From Halostagnicola sp. A56 (GTDB lineage: Archaea; Halobacteriota; Halobacteria; Halobacteriales; Natrialbaceae), in contig NZ_JMIP02000015.1 of the NCBI RefSeq assembly GCF_000691505.1, positions 124,001 to 188,000 of the forward strand: a stretch of 64,000 nucleotides of DNA. The letters are read 5' to 3'. The notes under the pieces were generated by a model. That model saw only the letters and a program-made list of their open reading frames with translations. It did no database searches and was not told the origin of the DNA. Both the position numbers and the translations under genes were made by a program. Below, piece after piece: positions 6,868-16,187 of the stretch. How positions within the stretch are numbered: position 1 is the first letter of the stretch; every line of letters begins with the position of its first letter.

Positions 6868-8097
6868 ATGACGAATACGCGAACCGTCGAGCTCGAGGGT
6901 CACATCATCGACTCGGGAGCGATGGGGCGGTGTTTCGGCGCCGTGATGGATCTCGGCGGCGAGTTCGAGGTCGAGGAGTTCGACGTGGGTCGACACAAAC
7001 ACGCCGAGACGTACTGTCGCATGCGCGTCTCCGCGGCGTCCGCGGACGACCTCCGGGCGATCCTGCACGAACTGAATCAAAACGGTGCGACGGTCGCGGA
7101 CCCGCGGGACGCAACGGTAGAGGCCGCGCCGGACGAGGAGGTCGTCCCCGTGGACTTCTACTCGACGACGAACCACCCGACGTTCGTCCGCGTCGACGGC
7201 TCGTGGGTCGAAGTCGAGAACCCCGAGATGGACTGCGCGCTCGTCGTCGAGCGGACCGACGACGGCCCCCTCGTCCGCACGAAGGTGCTCAACGCCGTCG
7301 AGAAAGGCGACCTCGTGGTCACCGGCGAAACCGGGATCAGGGTCGAACCGCCCGAACGACCGCGAAACGGGGGCAGTTCGTTCGGCTTCATGCAAGGCGG
7401 CGTCTCGAGCGAGCGCCCCTCCGCCTCGCTGATCGAAGAGATCGCAGACGAGATGCGCGAGGTTCGAGCCGAGGACGGCACCGTGCTCGTCGTCTGCGGC
7501 CCGGCGATTGTCCACTCCGGCGGCCGAGACGCGCTCGCGGACCTTGTTCGGGCGGGATACATCGACGCCCTGAGTGCGGGCAACGGCTTCGCCGTCCACG
7601 ACTTGGAGCGCAACCGCTATGGAACCTCCCTCGGGGTCGATACGGAGTCGCTCGAGCACCCCCGAAAGGGCCACAAACACCACATCTACACGATCAGCGA
7701 GATCAGCCGTGTCGGCGGGATCGAGGCGGCCGTCGAGGCGGACCTGGTCGACGGCGGCGTGATGTACCAGTGTGTTAGAAACGATATCCCCTACGTGCTC
7801 GCCGGGTCGATCCGCGACGACGGGCCGCTCCCGGACACGATCACCGACGCGATCGAAGCCCAAGACGCGATCCGTGAGCAGGCCCGCGAGGCCGATCTCG
7901 TATTGATGCTCTCGACGTTGCTTCACTCCGTTGCGGTTGGGAACTGCCTCCCGTCGACGACCAAAACCGTCTGCGTCGACATCAACCCCGCGACGGTCAC
8001 GCAACTGCTCGACCGCGGGAGCGCCCAGGCGATCGGCATGGTCACCGACATCGGGACGTTCGTTCCCATGCTCGCCGCCGAACTGCTCGAGGACTGA
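6868..8097 (+). CDS. TIGR00300-family LOR/SDH-domain ornithine cyclodeaminase-type enzyme
   Basis: The 409-residue protein opens with the LOR/SDH domain (VELEGHIIDSGAMGRCF, residues ~5-100) and continues with an NAD-binding C-terminal half (conserved VCGPAIVHSGG, ISRVGGIEAAVEADLVDGG, CVDINPATVTQLLDRGS). This is the archaeal TIGR00300 family, linked to NAD-dependent conversion of ornithine to proline. It corresponds to the C-terminal part of cyanobacterial ArgZ/AgrE; the N-terminal arginine dihydrolase domain of those enzymes is absent. The start is the ATG before TNTRTVEL. A second, unrelated ornithine cyclodeaminase/mu-crystallin-type gene lies at 31151. Confidence 0.85.
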   Translation: MTNTRTVELEGHIIDSGAMGRCFGAVMDLGGEFEVEEFDVGRHKHAETYCRMRVSAASADDLRAILHELNQNGATVADPRDATVEAAPDEEVVPVDFYSTTNHPTFVRVDGSWVEVENPEMDCALVVERTDDGPLVRTKVLNAVEKGDLVVTGETGIRVEPPERPRNGGSSFGFMQGGVSSERPSASLIEEIADEMREVRAEDGTVLVVCGPAIVHSGGRDALADLVRAGYIDALSAGNGFAVHDLERNRYGTSLGVDTESLEHPRKGHKHHIYTISEISRVGGIEAAVEADLVDGGVMYQCVRNDIPYVLAGSIRDDGPLPDTITDAIEAQDAIREQAREADLVLMLSTLLHSVAVGNCLPSTTKTVCVDINPATVTQLLDRGSAQAIGMVTDIGTFVPMLAAELLED

Positions 8098-8251
8098 CCC
8101 CAACGAACTGCCCGAGGACTGACCGGCCGCCCGACACGAACGGGACGGCTCGTCTCGAATAGCACGCACGAACGGAACAGCCCGTCCCGTCAGGACGGTT
8201 CTCAGTCTGTCTCGAGGAAAATTCGGCGAAACCCAACTAGTGAGGGGTGTC

Positions 8252-8260
8252 TATTTTATA
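8252..8260 (+). promoter_or_regulatory. TATA element upstream of crtB
   Basis: TATTTTATA stands out in an otherwise GC-rich stretch. An archaeal start point about 25 bp downstream would leave a leader of ~50 nt before the crtB ATG at 8329. The nearby in-frame ATG at 8260 overlaps this element, which argues against that longer start. Confidence 0.5.
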
Positions 8261-8328
8261 TGCACCTGTCGTACGGAAGACATCCTCCAGGGGTAGCGAG
8301 CGGAAGGCTACTGGTCAGGAACGAAAGA

Positions 8329-9279
8329 ATGCAACGGGAACACATCCAGACGGGCAAGGCGATTCAGAAACGAACCGGAAAGACGTTTTACCTCGCGACG
8401 CGGTTCCTTCCGGAACGGGTTCGCCACGCCACACACGTCCTCTACGCGTTCTTTCGAATCGCGGACGAGGTCGTCGACGACGCGAACGGAACGCCCCCGG
8501 ACGAACAGGCCGCTCGGCTCGAGTCGCTCCGAGCGCAGGCCCTCGGCGAACAACCCCCGGAAGACGACGTGCTCATGGCGTTCGATCAGCTTCGTGAGCG
8601 CTACGGCATCGCCGACCGAGAGATAGACGTCTTCATCGACGCGATGAAGACCGACATCGAAACGAACCGCTACGAGACCTACGCCGATCTCGAGGCATAC
8701 ATGCGCGGTTCGGCGGCCGCCGTCGGCGTGATGATGACGGCGATCATGGAAGCCGACGAAGCGGAACTCGCGCAGCCACACGCGGTGAAACTCGGCGAGG
8801 CGTTCCAGATGACGAACTTCCTGCGCGACGTTCGAGAGGACGTCGTCGACCGGGATCGGATCTACCTCCCGCTCGAGAGCCTGCGCGAACACGGCGTCGA
8901 TGAGGCGGCGGTGGAGAACCTCGAGTTTTCCGACTCGTTCGCGGCGGTGATGCAGTCGGAACTCAAACGAACGGAACGTCTCTATCGCGAGGGCGTCGCG
9001 GGGATCAGGTACCTGCCGAACGACTGTCAGTTGCCGGTCTTGCTCGCGGCGGTGCTGTACGCCGAACACCACCGCGTGATCCGGTCACAGGACTACGACG
9101 TGCTGAGCGAGGAGCCGTCGCTTTCGACGACGCGAAAGCTGTGGTGTCTCGCGAAGACGCGCTGGCACTGGCACTGGAATCGCGATCCGGAAGCCGTCTT
9201 CAAACGCGTCTCGGCCGTGCCGCCGAGCGAACCTGGCCACCGCGGGCCCGGCCACGGAGAGGGTGTGCCGACGCGGTGA
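8329..9279 (+). CDS. crtB: Phytoene synthase
   Basis: It joins two geranylgeranyl diphosphates head to head to form phytoene, the first C40 step toward bacterioruberin. The 316-residue protein carries the two Asp-rich substrate/Mg2+ motifs: DEVVDD at 46-51 and DVREDVVD at 167-174, with conserved FLRD before the second. The start MQREHIQTGK fits family length. It faces the cruF-lyeJ-crtD operon tail to tail with only 6 bp between stops, so the cluster is convergent and carries most genes of the C50 pathway except the phytoene-to-lycopene desaturase. Confidence 0.92.
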   Translation: MQREHIQTGKAIQKRTGKTFYLATRFLPERVRHATHVLYAFFRIADEVVDDANGTPPDEQAARLESLRAQALGEQPPEDDVLMAFDQLRERYGIADREIDVFIDAMKTDIETNRYETYADLEAYMRGSAAAVGVMMTAIMEADEAELAQPHAVKLGEAFQMTNFLRDVREDVVDRDRIYLPLESLREHGVDEAAVENLEFSDSFAAVMQSELKRTERLYREGVAGIRYLPNDCQLPVLLAAVLYAEHHRVIRSQDYDVLSEEPSLSTTRKLWCLAKTRWHWHWNRDPEAVFKRVSAVPPSEPGHRGPGHGEGVPTR

Positions 9280-9285
9280 ACCCGC

Positions 9286-10212
9286 TCAGAACGATTTTTC
9301 CCACCGTCGGGAAAGCGCCGACGTGATCGTCCCCAGGTCGTACCGATCCGTCCGAAACAGTCCGGCACAGAACAGGAGCGCGACGCCCGCGGCGAGCCAG
9401 TTTCCGTAGATGACGTTGATCGAACCCCACAGCACCGTGAAACTGACGAGGTCGTCGAGGACGAACTCGCAGTCGGCGACTCGAGCCCGCAGCGCCGACC
9501 GATCGAACGCGAGGTCGACGAGGACGACCGCGACGGTGCCCGAGAAGAGCCAGCCGAGGTAATTCGAGACGGGGACGCCGTAGTAAGCGCCCGCGGGATC
9601 GTAGGTCCAAAAGCCGATCGACACCGCACCGGGATCGAGCACGAGGTCGACGGCGACGACGGCGAGAACCGCGACGGGCAGGCGAATCAGCGCGACGTTC
9701 GAGGCCTTCTCGAGCACCGACAACGTCAACAGGTACGCGTTGAGCACGAGCGGCACGAAAAAAAGCGGCAGGGCCATCGGGACCTCGCCGAAGAGCATCG
9801 GGCCGAGCTGGATCGAGTACTCGAAGGCCCCGTAGGGCCAGTCGGTTCGGACGCCGACGACCTCGATGGCGTACGTGTAGAGCGTCAACGCTGCGAGCAG
9901 GGAAAGCGCCCGCCGATCGACCGCCGGGAGCAAGCCGACCACGAGCGGCGAGCGCATGACCGCCGTCCCGAAGAGCAAAAACAGCGGGTTGTACGCGAGC
10001 GGCCCCGGGAGTACGCCAGCATCGCTCGCGAGCAACGTCACCGCGCCGACGAGCGGAAAGACGACCGCGATCGTGAATCGGTGCTCCCGAACGAGCGCCT
10101 CGAGCCGTCGCTGGATGGTCGCTCGCCTTCCCCGAGCGCTCGAGGTATCGTCGGAGTGTCGCGGCTCGGATGGAGCGTCCGGGCCGTCGCTCTCACTTTC
10201 GCGCTCAGGCAT
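9286..10212 (-). CDS. cruF: Bisanhydrobacterioruberin hydratase
   Basis: CruF adds water to the two C5 ends of bisanhydrobacterioruberin, giving bacterioruberin. The 308-residue protein has a charged N-terminus and about seven to eight hydrophobic segments, with conserved polar sites in between (VGVRTDWPYGAFEYS, FWTYDPAGAYYGVPVSNYLGW), typical of CruF membrane hydratases. It is last in a three-gene operon and overlaps lyeJ by 8 bp. Position next to lyeJ and crtD is the strongest support for the specific function. Confidence 0.88.
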   Translation of the reverse strand: MPERESESDGPDAPSEPRHSDDTSSARGRRATIQRRLEALVREHRFTIAVVFPLVGAVTLLASDAGVLPGPLAYNPLFLLFGTAVMRSPLVVGLLPAVDRRALSLLAALTLYTYAIEVVGVRTDWPYGAFEYSIQLGPMLFGEVPMALPLFFVPLVLNAYLLTLSVLEKASNVALIRLPVAVLAVVAVDLVLDPGAVSIGFWTYDPAGAYYGVPVSNYLGWLFSGTVAVVLVDLAFDRSALRARVADCEFVLDDLVSFTVLWGSINVIYGNWLAAGVALLFCAGLFRTDRYDLGTITSALSRRWEKSF

Positions 10213-11110
10213 ACACCAGCCTCCAGAGGCCGCCCACGGTCAGGATCGCGCCGACAGCGGTGTTGATCGCGGGAAACCACCAGTACGCTCGATCGACGTC
10301 GACGCTCGCGGTCGCGACGGCCGCGAGAAACGCCGGATAAACGAGCATGAGCGCGCCGAGTCGGTACTCGAGCGCGCCGAAGGCGACAGCGGCGAGCAGC
10401 CAGCAGACGCCGCAGTACGCGTAGGTTCGTCTCTCGCCGAGCACCGTCGCGGTCGTTCGGATGCCGGTCGTTCTGTCGGGTTCGATGTCGGGAATCGCCG
10501 AAAACGTGTGCATACCCATCGCCCAGAGCCAGCCGCCGAGGACGGCGATCGCGGGAGGGTGCGCCCCGGTGACGGCCGCGTATGCCGCTCCCGCGGGGGC
10601 GATGTAGAGCCCGTTCGAGAGCGAGTCGAGAAACGGCGTGGTCTTGAACCGAAGCGGCGGCGCGCTGTAGGCGGCCCCGAGGAAGAGAAACACCGCGAGC
10701 CACGGCCACGCCGCCGACGGCACCAGCGCGACGAAAAAGAGCGGGACGAGCGCGCACGCGACGACCGCCGGCGCGACGATCCGCTGGCCCTCGTAGCGCG
10801 TTTCTCGGCCCGATTTTTTCGGGTTCGCCGCGTCGATTTCTCGGTCGTAAATGTCGTTGATCCCGTACAGAAAGACGTTCGCGGGAATCAGAAAGTACGC
10901 GAACAGCGCGAGGACCGGCAGCGAGAGGAGGCTGTCGACAGACGCTACGGCGTAGGCTGCGCCGACGAGTACCGGCCCCGCGAGATACAGCCAGAACCGC
11001 GGCCGCGAGAGCACCAGCAGGTATCGAAGCGCTCCCTCGAGCGTGCTCGCACCGTCAGCTCCCTCGGTCCGGACCGTTCCGTCGTGGTCGCTCAGTTCGT
11101 CGTCGGTCAT
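10205..11110 (-). CDS. lyeJ: Lycopene elongase/1,2-hydratase (UbiA family)
   Basis: LyeJ transfers a dimethylallyl unit to each lycopene end and hydrates it, the C40-to-C50 step of bacterioruberin synthesis. The 301-residue membrane protein has the UbiA diphosphate-binding motif NDIYDREID at 85-93, preceded by RPRFWLYLAGP, and about eight membrane spans. A second Asp-containing loop (AIPDIEPDRTTGIRTTATVLG) is also present. The start is the ATG giving MTDDELSDHD, 10 bp after crtD ends. It overlaps cruF. Confidence 0.9.
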   Translation of the reverse strand: MTDDELSDHDGTVRTEGADGASTLEGALRYLLVLSRPRFWLYLAGPVLVGAAYAVASVDSLLSLPVLALFAYFLIPANVFLYGINDIYDREIDAANPKKSGRETRYEGQRIVAPAVVACALVPLFFVALVPSAAWPWLAVFLFLGAAYSAPPLRFKTTPFLDSLSNGLYIAPAGAAYAAVTGAHPPAIAVLGGWLWAMGMHTFSAIPDIEPDRTTGIRTTATVLGERRTYAYCGVCWLLAAVAFGALEYRLGALMLVYPAFLAAVATASVDVDRAYWWFPAINTAVGAILTVGGLWRLVYA

Positions 11111-11120
11111 CGGTCGAGAC

Positions 11121-12635
11121 TCACCCGGCGTAGTCCTCGAGCACCGCGTCGGCCGTGAGTTCGCCGCTGATGAGACACATCGGGACGCCGATGCCGGGCG
11201 TGGTGTACGAGCCGGTGAAGTAGAGCCCGTCGACCGCCTTCGAGCGGTGGGGCGGTCGGAACAGCGCCGTCTGGCGAAGCGTGTGGGCCATCCCGAGTGC
11301 CGTTCCCTGGAAGCTGTTGTACCTGTCGGCGAAATCATCGACGCTGAATCGCTCCTCGAGGACGATGCGGTCGCGCAGTTCCTCGCCGGTGTTCGCGGCG
11401 ATGTCCTCGAGGACGACATCTCGGTACCGATCGCGGCGCTCGGGCGTGTCCTCGAGGCCGGGTGCGATTGGAACAAGGACGAATAGGGCACTGTGGCCGT
11501 CCGGCGCGACGTCATCGTCGGTTTTCGAGGGCACGCAGCAGTAGTAGGCCGGGTTCTCGGGCCACGCTGGCTCTTCGAATATCTGCTCGAAGTGTTGCTC
11601 CCAGTTCGTCGGCAGGACGAGCGTGTGGTGGGCGAGTTCCTCGACCTCTCCCTCGACGCCGAGATAGAGCAGGAACGCGGAGGGCGCGTACGTCCGCGAC
11701 TCCCAGTAGTCCGCGTCGTACCCGCGCTGGTCGGGCGCGAGCAGTTCCTGCTCGGTGTGTGCGTAATCCGCGTTGCTCACGACGATGTCGGCCTCGAACG
11801 CGCCGGGACGTGCCGACGAGTCCGCCTCACCCTGCGGATCGGTTTCGACCAGAAACGCACCCTCTCTGCCCTTGATCGCCGTGACCGGCTGATTCGTTTC
11901 GTAGGTGACCCCGAGCTCTCGACCGAGTTCGACGAACGCGTCCATAACGCCCCCGAGTCCGTCCTCGGGGTACCAGACACCGAGGTTGAAATCGACGTGG
12001 CTCATGAGGTTGTACAGCGCCGGCGTGTTGTTCGGCGACCCGCCGAGAAAGACCAGCGTGTACTGCATGATCTGCTGGAGCTTCGGGTGATCAAAGTACT
12101 TCTCGACGTGGCCCTGCATCGTCCCGAGCAAGGAGAGCCCGCGCGCCTGCCGGGCGACATCGAGGTCGAGGTAGTCCCGCAGGCGCGGTCGATCCTCGTA
12201 GACGAAGTGTTCCATGCCGACCTCGTAGTTCTCTCGAGATTTCTCGAGATACCGTTCTAGCGCCTCGCCGGCCCCGTCCTCGTAGGACTCAAAGAGGGCT
12301 TTCGTCTCCGCGAGGTCGGCGGTGATGTCAACCTCGTCGCCGTCTTTGAAGAAGATTCGATAGTGTGGATCGAGGTGGGTGAGGTCGTAGTAGTCCGTCG
12401 GCTCGCGATCAAACTCGGCGAAAAAGCGTTCGAAGACATCGGGCATCAGGTACCACGACGGTCCCATGTCGAACCGAAAGCCGTCCGCCTCGAGGACCGA
12501 CGCCCGGCCGCCGAGCTGTTCGTTCTTCTCTACGACGCGAACGTCCGCCCCTGCATCCGCGAGATAGCAGGCCGTCGAGAGTCCGCCGACGCCGGCCCCG
12601 ACCACGACCACCGACTCACCCGCCAACGAGTTCAT
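11121..12635 (-). CDS. crtD: Carotenoid 3,4-desaturase (CrtI-type FAD enzyme)
   Basis: The 504-residue protein opens with an FAD dinucleotide motif (VVGAGVGGLSTACYLADAG, G13/G15/G18) and ends with the CrtI-family signature near the C-terminus (GLYFTGSYTTPGIGVPMC). In known haloarchaeal clusters the desaturase preceding lyeJ and cruF makes the 3,4 double bonds of the C50 chain (CrtD), whereas phytoene desaturation is done by a paralogue elsewhere. CrtD is therefore preferred, but CrtI activity cannot be excluded by sequence alone. It is first in the crtD-lyeJ-cruF operon, with the start at MNSLAGESVVV. Confidence 0.85.
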   Translation of the reverse strand: MNSLAGESVVVVGAGVGGLSTACYLADAGADVRVVEKNEQLGGRASVLEADGFRFDMGPSWYLMPDVFERFFAEFDREPTDYYDLTHLDPHYRIFFKDGDEVDITADLAETKALFESYEDGAGEALERYLEKSRENYEVGMEHFVYEDRPRLRDYLDLDVARQARGLSLLGTMQGHVEKYFDHPKLQQIMQYTLVFLGGSPNNTPALYNLMSHVDFNLGVWYPEDGLGGVMDAFVELGRELGVTYETNQPVTAIKGREGAFLVETDPQGEADSSARPGAFEADIVVSNADYAHTEQELLAPDQRGYDADYWESRTYAPSAFLLYLGVEGEVEELAHHTLVLPTNWEQHFEQIFEEPAWPENPAYYCCVPSKTDDDVAPDGHSALFVLVPIAPGLEDTPERRDRYRDVVLEDIAANTGEELRDRIVLEERFSVDDFADRYNSFQGTALGMAHTLRQTALFRPPHRSKAVDGLYFTGSYTTPGIGVPMCLISGELTADAVLEDYAG

Positions 12636-13138
12636 TGTGTCCCGATAGTAGGGACTGGGTGATAAGCGTGGGTCACACATAGGTAGGGTTTCGTGACGGA
12701 ACGGGGCGCACTGTCCGAGCTACGTCCCCGTGGAGCGACGGCGCTCGAGCGACCGGCCGTCAGAGCGAGTCGCAGTTCGTACGACTAACCATCCGAACGA
12801 GCAGTCGCTCGAGGTGATCGGCGAAGAAATCGGAAAACAGATCGCGCGAATATGAGACTCAGGTCCTCGCCGCGTCGTTCTCCCACACGAGGATGCGCGA
12901 TCCGTACGGTTCGTTCGGGTGCGGTACGCGCGCACAGTCTGACACCGGACTTGCTATCGACCGGCGGTACCTGTGGCTTGTCGTCGGAGCCCGATAAAAG
13001 TATGGGAGAGTATGTCAAGCAAGGTGGGTTGAAACGACGAAGCGCCACTACCCGTCCGAACGGATCCTGTGGTGCACTCAACGCTGCCTGTTGCAGCCGG
13101 AAGTCGACTCCGCGTTTACTCGCGGCGACAAAAGTCGA
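12636..13138. other. Intergenic region between crtD and aIF-1A, no gene recognised
   Basis: This stretch of about 500 bp separates the divergent-side upstream region of crtD from the 3' end of the aIF-1A gene. The frames present are shadows without conserved features. A short AT-rich element (GATAAAAGTATGGGAG near 12994-13009) could be a TATA box, but no downstream gene follows. The crtD promoter presumably lies in the first ~60 bp; no convincing TATA box is visible there. Confidence 0.6.
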
Positions 13139-13423
13139 TCAGTCGATGTGTCCTTCGCGTCGCAGTTGGTCTGCGTCCTGCCCGGAGTAGCGCCATTCGA
13201 TGGTCGCCTTCTCGTCTTGCCAGTCCCACGGCTCCGCGACGACGATATCGTCCTCGTTGATCCAGGTGCGATACTTCATGCGGCCGGGGATCCGACCGAG
13301 GCGCTCTTCACCGTCCTGACAGCGAAGCCGGACGTGGTTTCCACCGAGATGTTCGGTAACGACTGCGAACACCTCATCGTTGTTGGGCATGCGAAGGTTC
13401 CGCCGCCCTGTGTCTTCAGTCAC
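13139..13423 (-). CDS. eif1A: Translation initiation factor aIF-1A
   Basis: This is the archaeal homologue of eIF1A/IF1, an OB-fold protein that occupies the ribosomal A site during initiation. The 94-residue sequence shows the conserved order [16 protein letters not shown], then [22 protein letters not shown], then [10 protein letters not shown]. It starts at GTG, giving the usual length; a later ATG would cut the conserved RRNLRMP segment. Gene context is not informative. Confidence 0.93.
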   Translation of the reverse strand: MTEDTGRRNLRMPNNDEVFAVVTEHLGGNHVRLRCQDGEERLGRIPGRMKYRTWINEDDIVVAEPWDWQDEKATIEWRYSGQDADQLRREGHID

Positions 13424-13545
13424 AACGGTAATTGTATCGCCCGACGGTTAAATCATTTGAGTCGCACGGTATCGTGACACTCACCGGAGAGTCGGCGAGA
13501 GACCCCGTCCGAAACGCCATCGCGACGAGAGGCGAAACCGGATTC

Positions 13546-14658
13546 TCAGGGTTCACTAACCCTGAGAACGGGCTTGATCGTCCGCCCGTTCTCCGAATCT
13601 TCGACCGCCTGCTCGATCTCGTCGAAGTCGTAATAGGTGACGAGTTCGTCGAACGGGAACTTCCCCTGCCGGTGGAGTTCGACGAGAACCGGAATGAACT
13701 CCTTCGGGTTAGAATCGCCCTCGACGATCCCGGTGACCGTTCTGCCGTTCAGAATCAGATCGTTGACGTCGAAACTCGCCTCGGTGCCGAGCGCGGGCGC
13801 GCCGACGATTCCGGCAGTGCCGCGCTGGGTGAGCGAGTCGATCGATTGTTCTGCCACCTCGGGGACGCCCGTCGTCTCGAGTGCGTAGTCGACCCCGCCG
13901 TCGGTCAGGTCCCGGACGTGCTCTACGGCGTCGTCGACGGCCCCCGGATCGACGGTTTCGGTCGCGCCGAGATCCGCAGCTAACTCGCGGCGGTTGTCCT
14001 TCAACTCGACAGAGATGATGTCCGTACAGCCCTCGATGTCGGCGGCCATCACCGCCGAGAGACCGACCGATCCAGCGCCGAAGATCGCGATCGAGGAACC
14101 GGTCTTCGGGGCCAGCGAATTGATGACCGCGCCGGCGCCCGTCTGGATGCCACAGCCGAGCGGTCCGAGCAGTTCCAGCGGAACGTCGTCCTCGACGGGG
14201 ACGACGTTGCGTTCGGTCGCGATGGCGTGGGTCGCGAACGACGACTGGCCGAAGAATCGGCCGCTAACCGTCTCGCCGTCTCGAGAGAGCGGTGACGTAC
14301 CGTCCTCCGGACGCTCGCCGCCGAAGTTGTGTGCGAAGAAGTTCGCGCAGTAGGCCGGCTGGCCGGCGTGACAGCTCGGACACGACTCGTCGTAGTCGAA
14401 GCTCAGGACGACTCGATCACCCGGCTCGACCGACGAGACTGCGTCGCCGACCGACTCGACGACGCCCGATCCCTCGTGTCCGAGCACCGCCGGCAGCGGC
14501 GTCGGGTACAGCTGATCACGAACGATCAGATCCGTGTGACAGACGCCGGCTCCGACGATGCGTACCCGCACTTCGTTGTCCTGTGGCTCCTCGAGTTCGA
14601 CGCTCTCGATCTCGAACGCTCCCCCTTCCTGTTCGACCACGGCTGCATCGATTTGCAT
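13546..14658 (-). CDS. Zinc-dependent alcohol dehydrogenase (MDR family)
   Basis: The 370-residue medium-chain dehydrogenase oxidises an alcohol with NAD(P). The catalytic zinc site is visible (C40 in GAGVCHTD, H61-E62 in GHEGSG) and so is the Rossmann motif GAGSVGLSAV. In the structural zinc loop only three cysteines are obvious (C93, C96, C104); the first of the usual four appears to be Asp90, so that lobe may bind zinc differently. The closest pattern is aryl/long-chain alcohol dehydrogenases. The substrate cannot be read from sequence. Confidence 0.85.
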   Translation of the reverse strand: MQIDAAVVEQEGGAFEIESVELEEPQDNEVRVRIVGAGVCHTDLIVRDQLYPTPLPAVLGHEGSGVVESVGDAVSSVEPGDRVVLSFDYDESCPSCHAGQPAYCANFFAHNFGGERPEDGTSPLSRDGETVSGRFFGQSSFATHAIATERNVVPVEDDVPLELLGPLGCGIQTGAGAVINSLAPKTGSSIAIFGAGSVGLSAVMAADIEGCTDIISVELKDNRRELAADLGATETVDPGAVDDAVEHVRDLTDGGVDYALETTGVPEVAEQSIDSLTQRGTAGIVGAPALGTEASFDVNDLILNGRTVTGIVEGDSNPKEFIPVLVELHRQGKFPFDELVTYYDFDEIEQAVEDSENGRTIKPVLRVSEP

Positions 14659-14731
14659 GACAGGCCAACCCACTACGGGCGGTGACAAGTATATTGTGAC
14701 CGTGTCGGCCAGCGCCGCCGGCGCCCGCCGC

Positions 14732-15265
14732 TCACAGGACCCGTTCGGAATCGGGATTCTCGAGGTCCCACAACAGTTCCGGGAGAAACGCACCGAGGTT
14801 CTCGATGACGCGGCGGTCGCTGACGTTCAGGCCCTCGCAGTGGTCGTGTGCCGAGTCCCGGATGTCGACGTGCAGGTCGCCGTCCTCGAGCCAGACGCCG
14901 AGCGGGAACACCGAACACCGGGTCGGTTTCCAGTCCTCCTCGAGGTGCAACGAGCAGAGGCCGTCGTCCCGCAGGAACGCGCAGGCGTTACCGTCCTCGT
15001 CGACGTGTGCCTCGCGGTCTTTGGGCTCTCGAGTGACGAACTTCTCGCCGCGAAAGTCGGTGGTCGTCTCCGCGAGGTTCGCGCGGGCGGCGAGTTCGAT
15101 CAGATCCCGATCGTAGAGCAAGACGCCGTGATGGCAACACCAGGTGCAGTCGTCGACGCACTCGAACGTGAGGTCGGGATCGAACTCGACGACGACCTCA
15201 CACCCCTCGTAAACCTCGATGCGGCGTGGCCCGGCTCCGCGGTCGTTCGGCGTGTCGGTGCTCAC
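14732..15265 (-). CDS. YkgJ-type cysteine-cluster protein
   Basis: The 177-residue protein carries the CxxCC...C spacing of the YkgJ/UPF0153 Zn- or Fe-binding family: CTWCCHHGVLLYDRDL early, then CAFLRDDGLCSLH and PTRCSVFPLG, and a final DHCEG. Such proteins are proposed to bind a metal or cluster; the role is unknown. It ends 74 bp downstream of the alcohol dehydrogenase start region and is read in the same direction, so the two could share a transcript. Confidence 0.8.
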   Translation of the reverse strand: MSTDTPNDRGAGPRRIEVYEGCEVVVEFDPDLTFECVDDCTWCCHHGVLLYDRDLIELAARANLAETTTDFRGEKFVTREPKDREAHVDEDGNACAFLRDDGLCSLHLEEDWKPTRCSVFPLGVWLEDGDLHVDIRDSAHDHCEGLNVSDRRVIENLGAFLPELLWDLENPDSERVL

Positions 15266-15340
15266 GCTCGAGCGGACGGGGTGCGTTCGGAAGTGCCTTT
15301 CTCCACGGCGTGTCGAATCCCCCCTATCACGGGGACAGAT

Positions 15341-15529
15341 TCACTCCTCGAGAAGGAGGTAGGTGTGCGAGCCGCGGTGCTCGAGCGAGACGCGGTCCGT
15401 ACCGACGTTCGTCCGGACGAACTCCTCGACGCCTTTGGCCTGCAAATCGCTGATGTCGATCCGCGGGCGATCGGCGTCGGGTTCTCGATCGGTTCGGTCG
15501 TCTTCGAGGCGCTCTACGAGTTGACTCAT
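15341..15529 (-). CDS. Small conserved haloarchaeal protein
   Basis: The 62-residue acidic protein begins MSQLVERLEDDRTD and contains IDISDLQAKGVEEFVRTNVG and a beta-rich C-terminus (SHTYLLLEE). It looks like a small alpha/beta domain, but no named family is recognised. It lies between the cysteine-cluster gene and the next hypothetical gene on the same strand. Length and codon use fit a real gene better than the overlapping frames. Confidence 0.55.
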   Translation of the reverse strand: MSQLVERLEDDRTDREPDADRPRIDISDLQAKGVEEFVRTNVGTDRVSLEHRGSHTYLLLEE

Positions 15530-15714
15530 ACCTCTCAGTTGGAGCGATAGTACGTGAAACCGATCCGTCCGCGGTGAAAGTGAAAGTGAGAGACTGAATC
15601 GGGGTCTCGCGCTCGCCTTCGTTCGGCCGTCGCAGACCGAGTGCGGGGCCAGTGCGCTCGAGCACGGTCGTCCGATAGCCCGCGACCCCCCGCTCGGAGC
15701 TGCGGCGGTCGAGA

Positions 15715-16152
15715 TCAACCGAGGCGTTTCACGTCGACGCGGTGGCCGCTGTCGATACCGTCGACCCGTCCGAGCACCACGGTGTCGAGAATCGCGTCCG
15801 CCGCGCGCTCGCGCCAGGTCTCGAGCGCCCGCTCCCGTCGTTTCCTGATGCGGTCCGGGTCCTCGCCTGGGTCGTCCTCGGAGCGGTCGTCGAAGGAAAG
15901 GGCGTCGAAGGAGGGGTAGTCCTCGAGCACCGCCTCCGCGAGGAGGTCGTCCGGCTCGAGGTGGATCGCCCCGCTCACGCGGCCGCCCTCGTCGTGGAAG
16001 ACGTGGAGCCGAGCGCGCATCCGGCCGTGAAACGGCGGCGTCACCCGGAGGACGGCGGTACCGGGATTCTCGCGGGTGTAGATCGCCGCGTCGACGACGT
16101 CCTCCGTGGCGACGGCGAGCGAGCGGATCGACGACGGGTCTGGATCAGACAT
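15715..16152 (-). CDS. Conserved haloarchaeal protein, unknown function
   Basis: The 145-residue acidic protein starts MSDPDPSSIRSLAVATEDVV. The N-terminal half has a beta-rich pattern with LRVTPPFHGRMRARLHVF, the middle has HLEPDDLLAE, and the C-terminal half is helical and charged (RKRRERALETWRERAAD). No known domain is identified. It is the likely partner of acyP just upstream on the same strand (36 bp between them). Confidence 0.65.
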   Translation of the reverse strand: MSDPDPSSIRSLAVATEDVVDAAIYTRENPGTAVLRVTPPFHGRMRARLHVFHDEGGRVSGAIHLEPDDLLAEAVLEDYPSFDALSFDDRSEDDPGEDPDRIRKRRERALETWRERAADAILDTVVLGRVDGIDSGHRVDVKRLG

Positions 16153-16187
16153 GGTGGTCGAACCCTCAGTATCAACGTTCGAATTGC

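Noticed and set aside
6736-8169. 477-residue minus-strand frame opposite the TIGR00300 gene
   Set aside because: It is an antisense shadow; the plus strand has clear family motifs and haloarchaeal codon bias.
9956-11158. 400-residue plus-strand frame across cruF and lyeJ
   Set aside because: Arg-rich antisense shadow of two well-supported membrane-protein genes.
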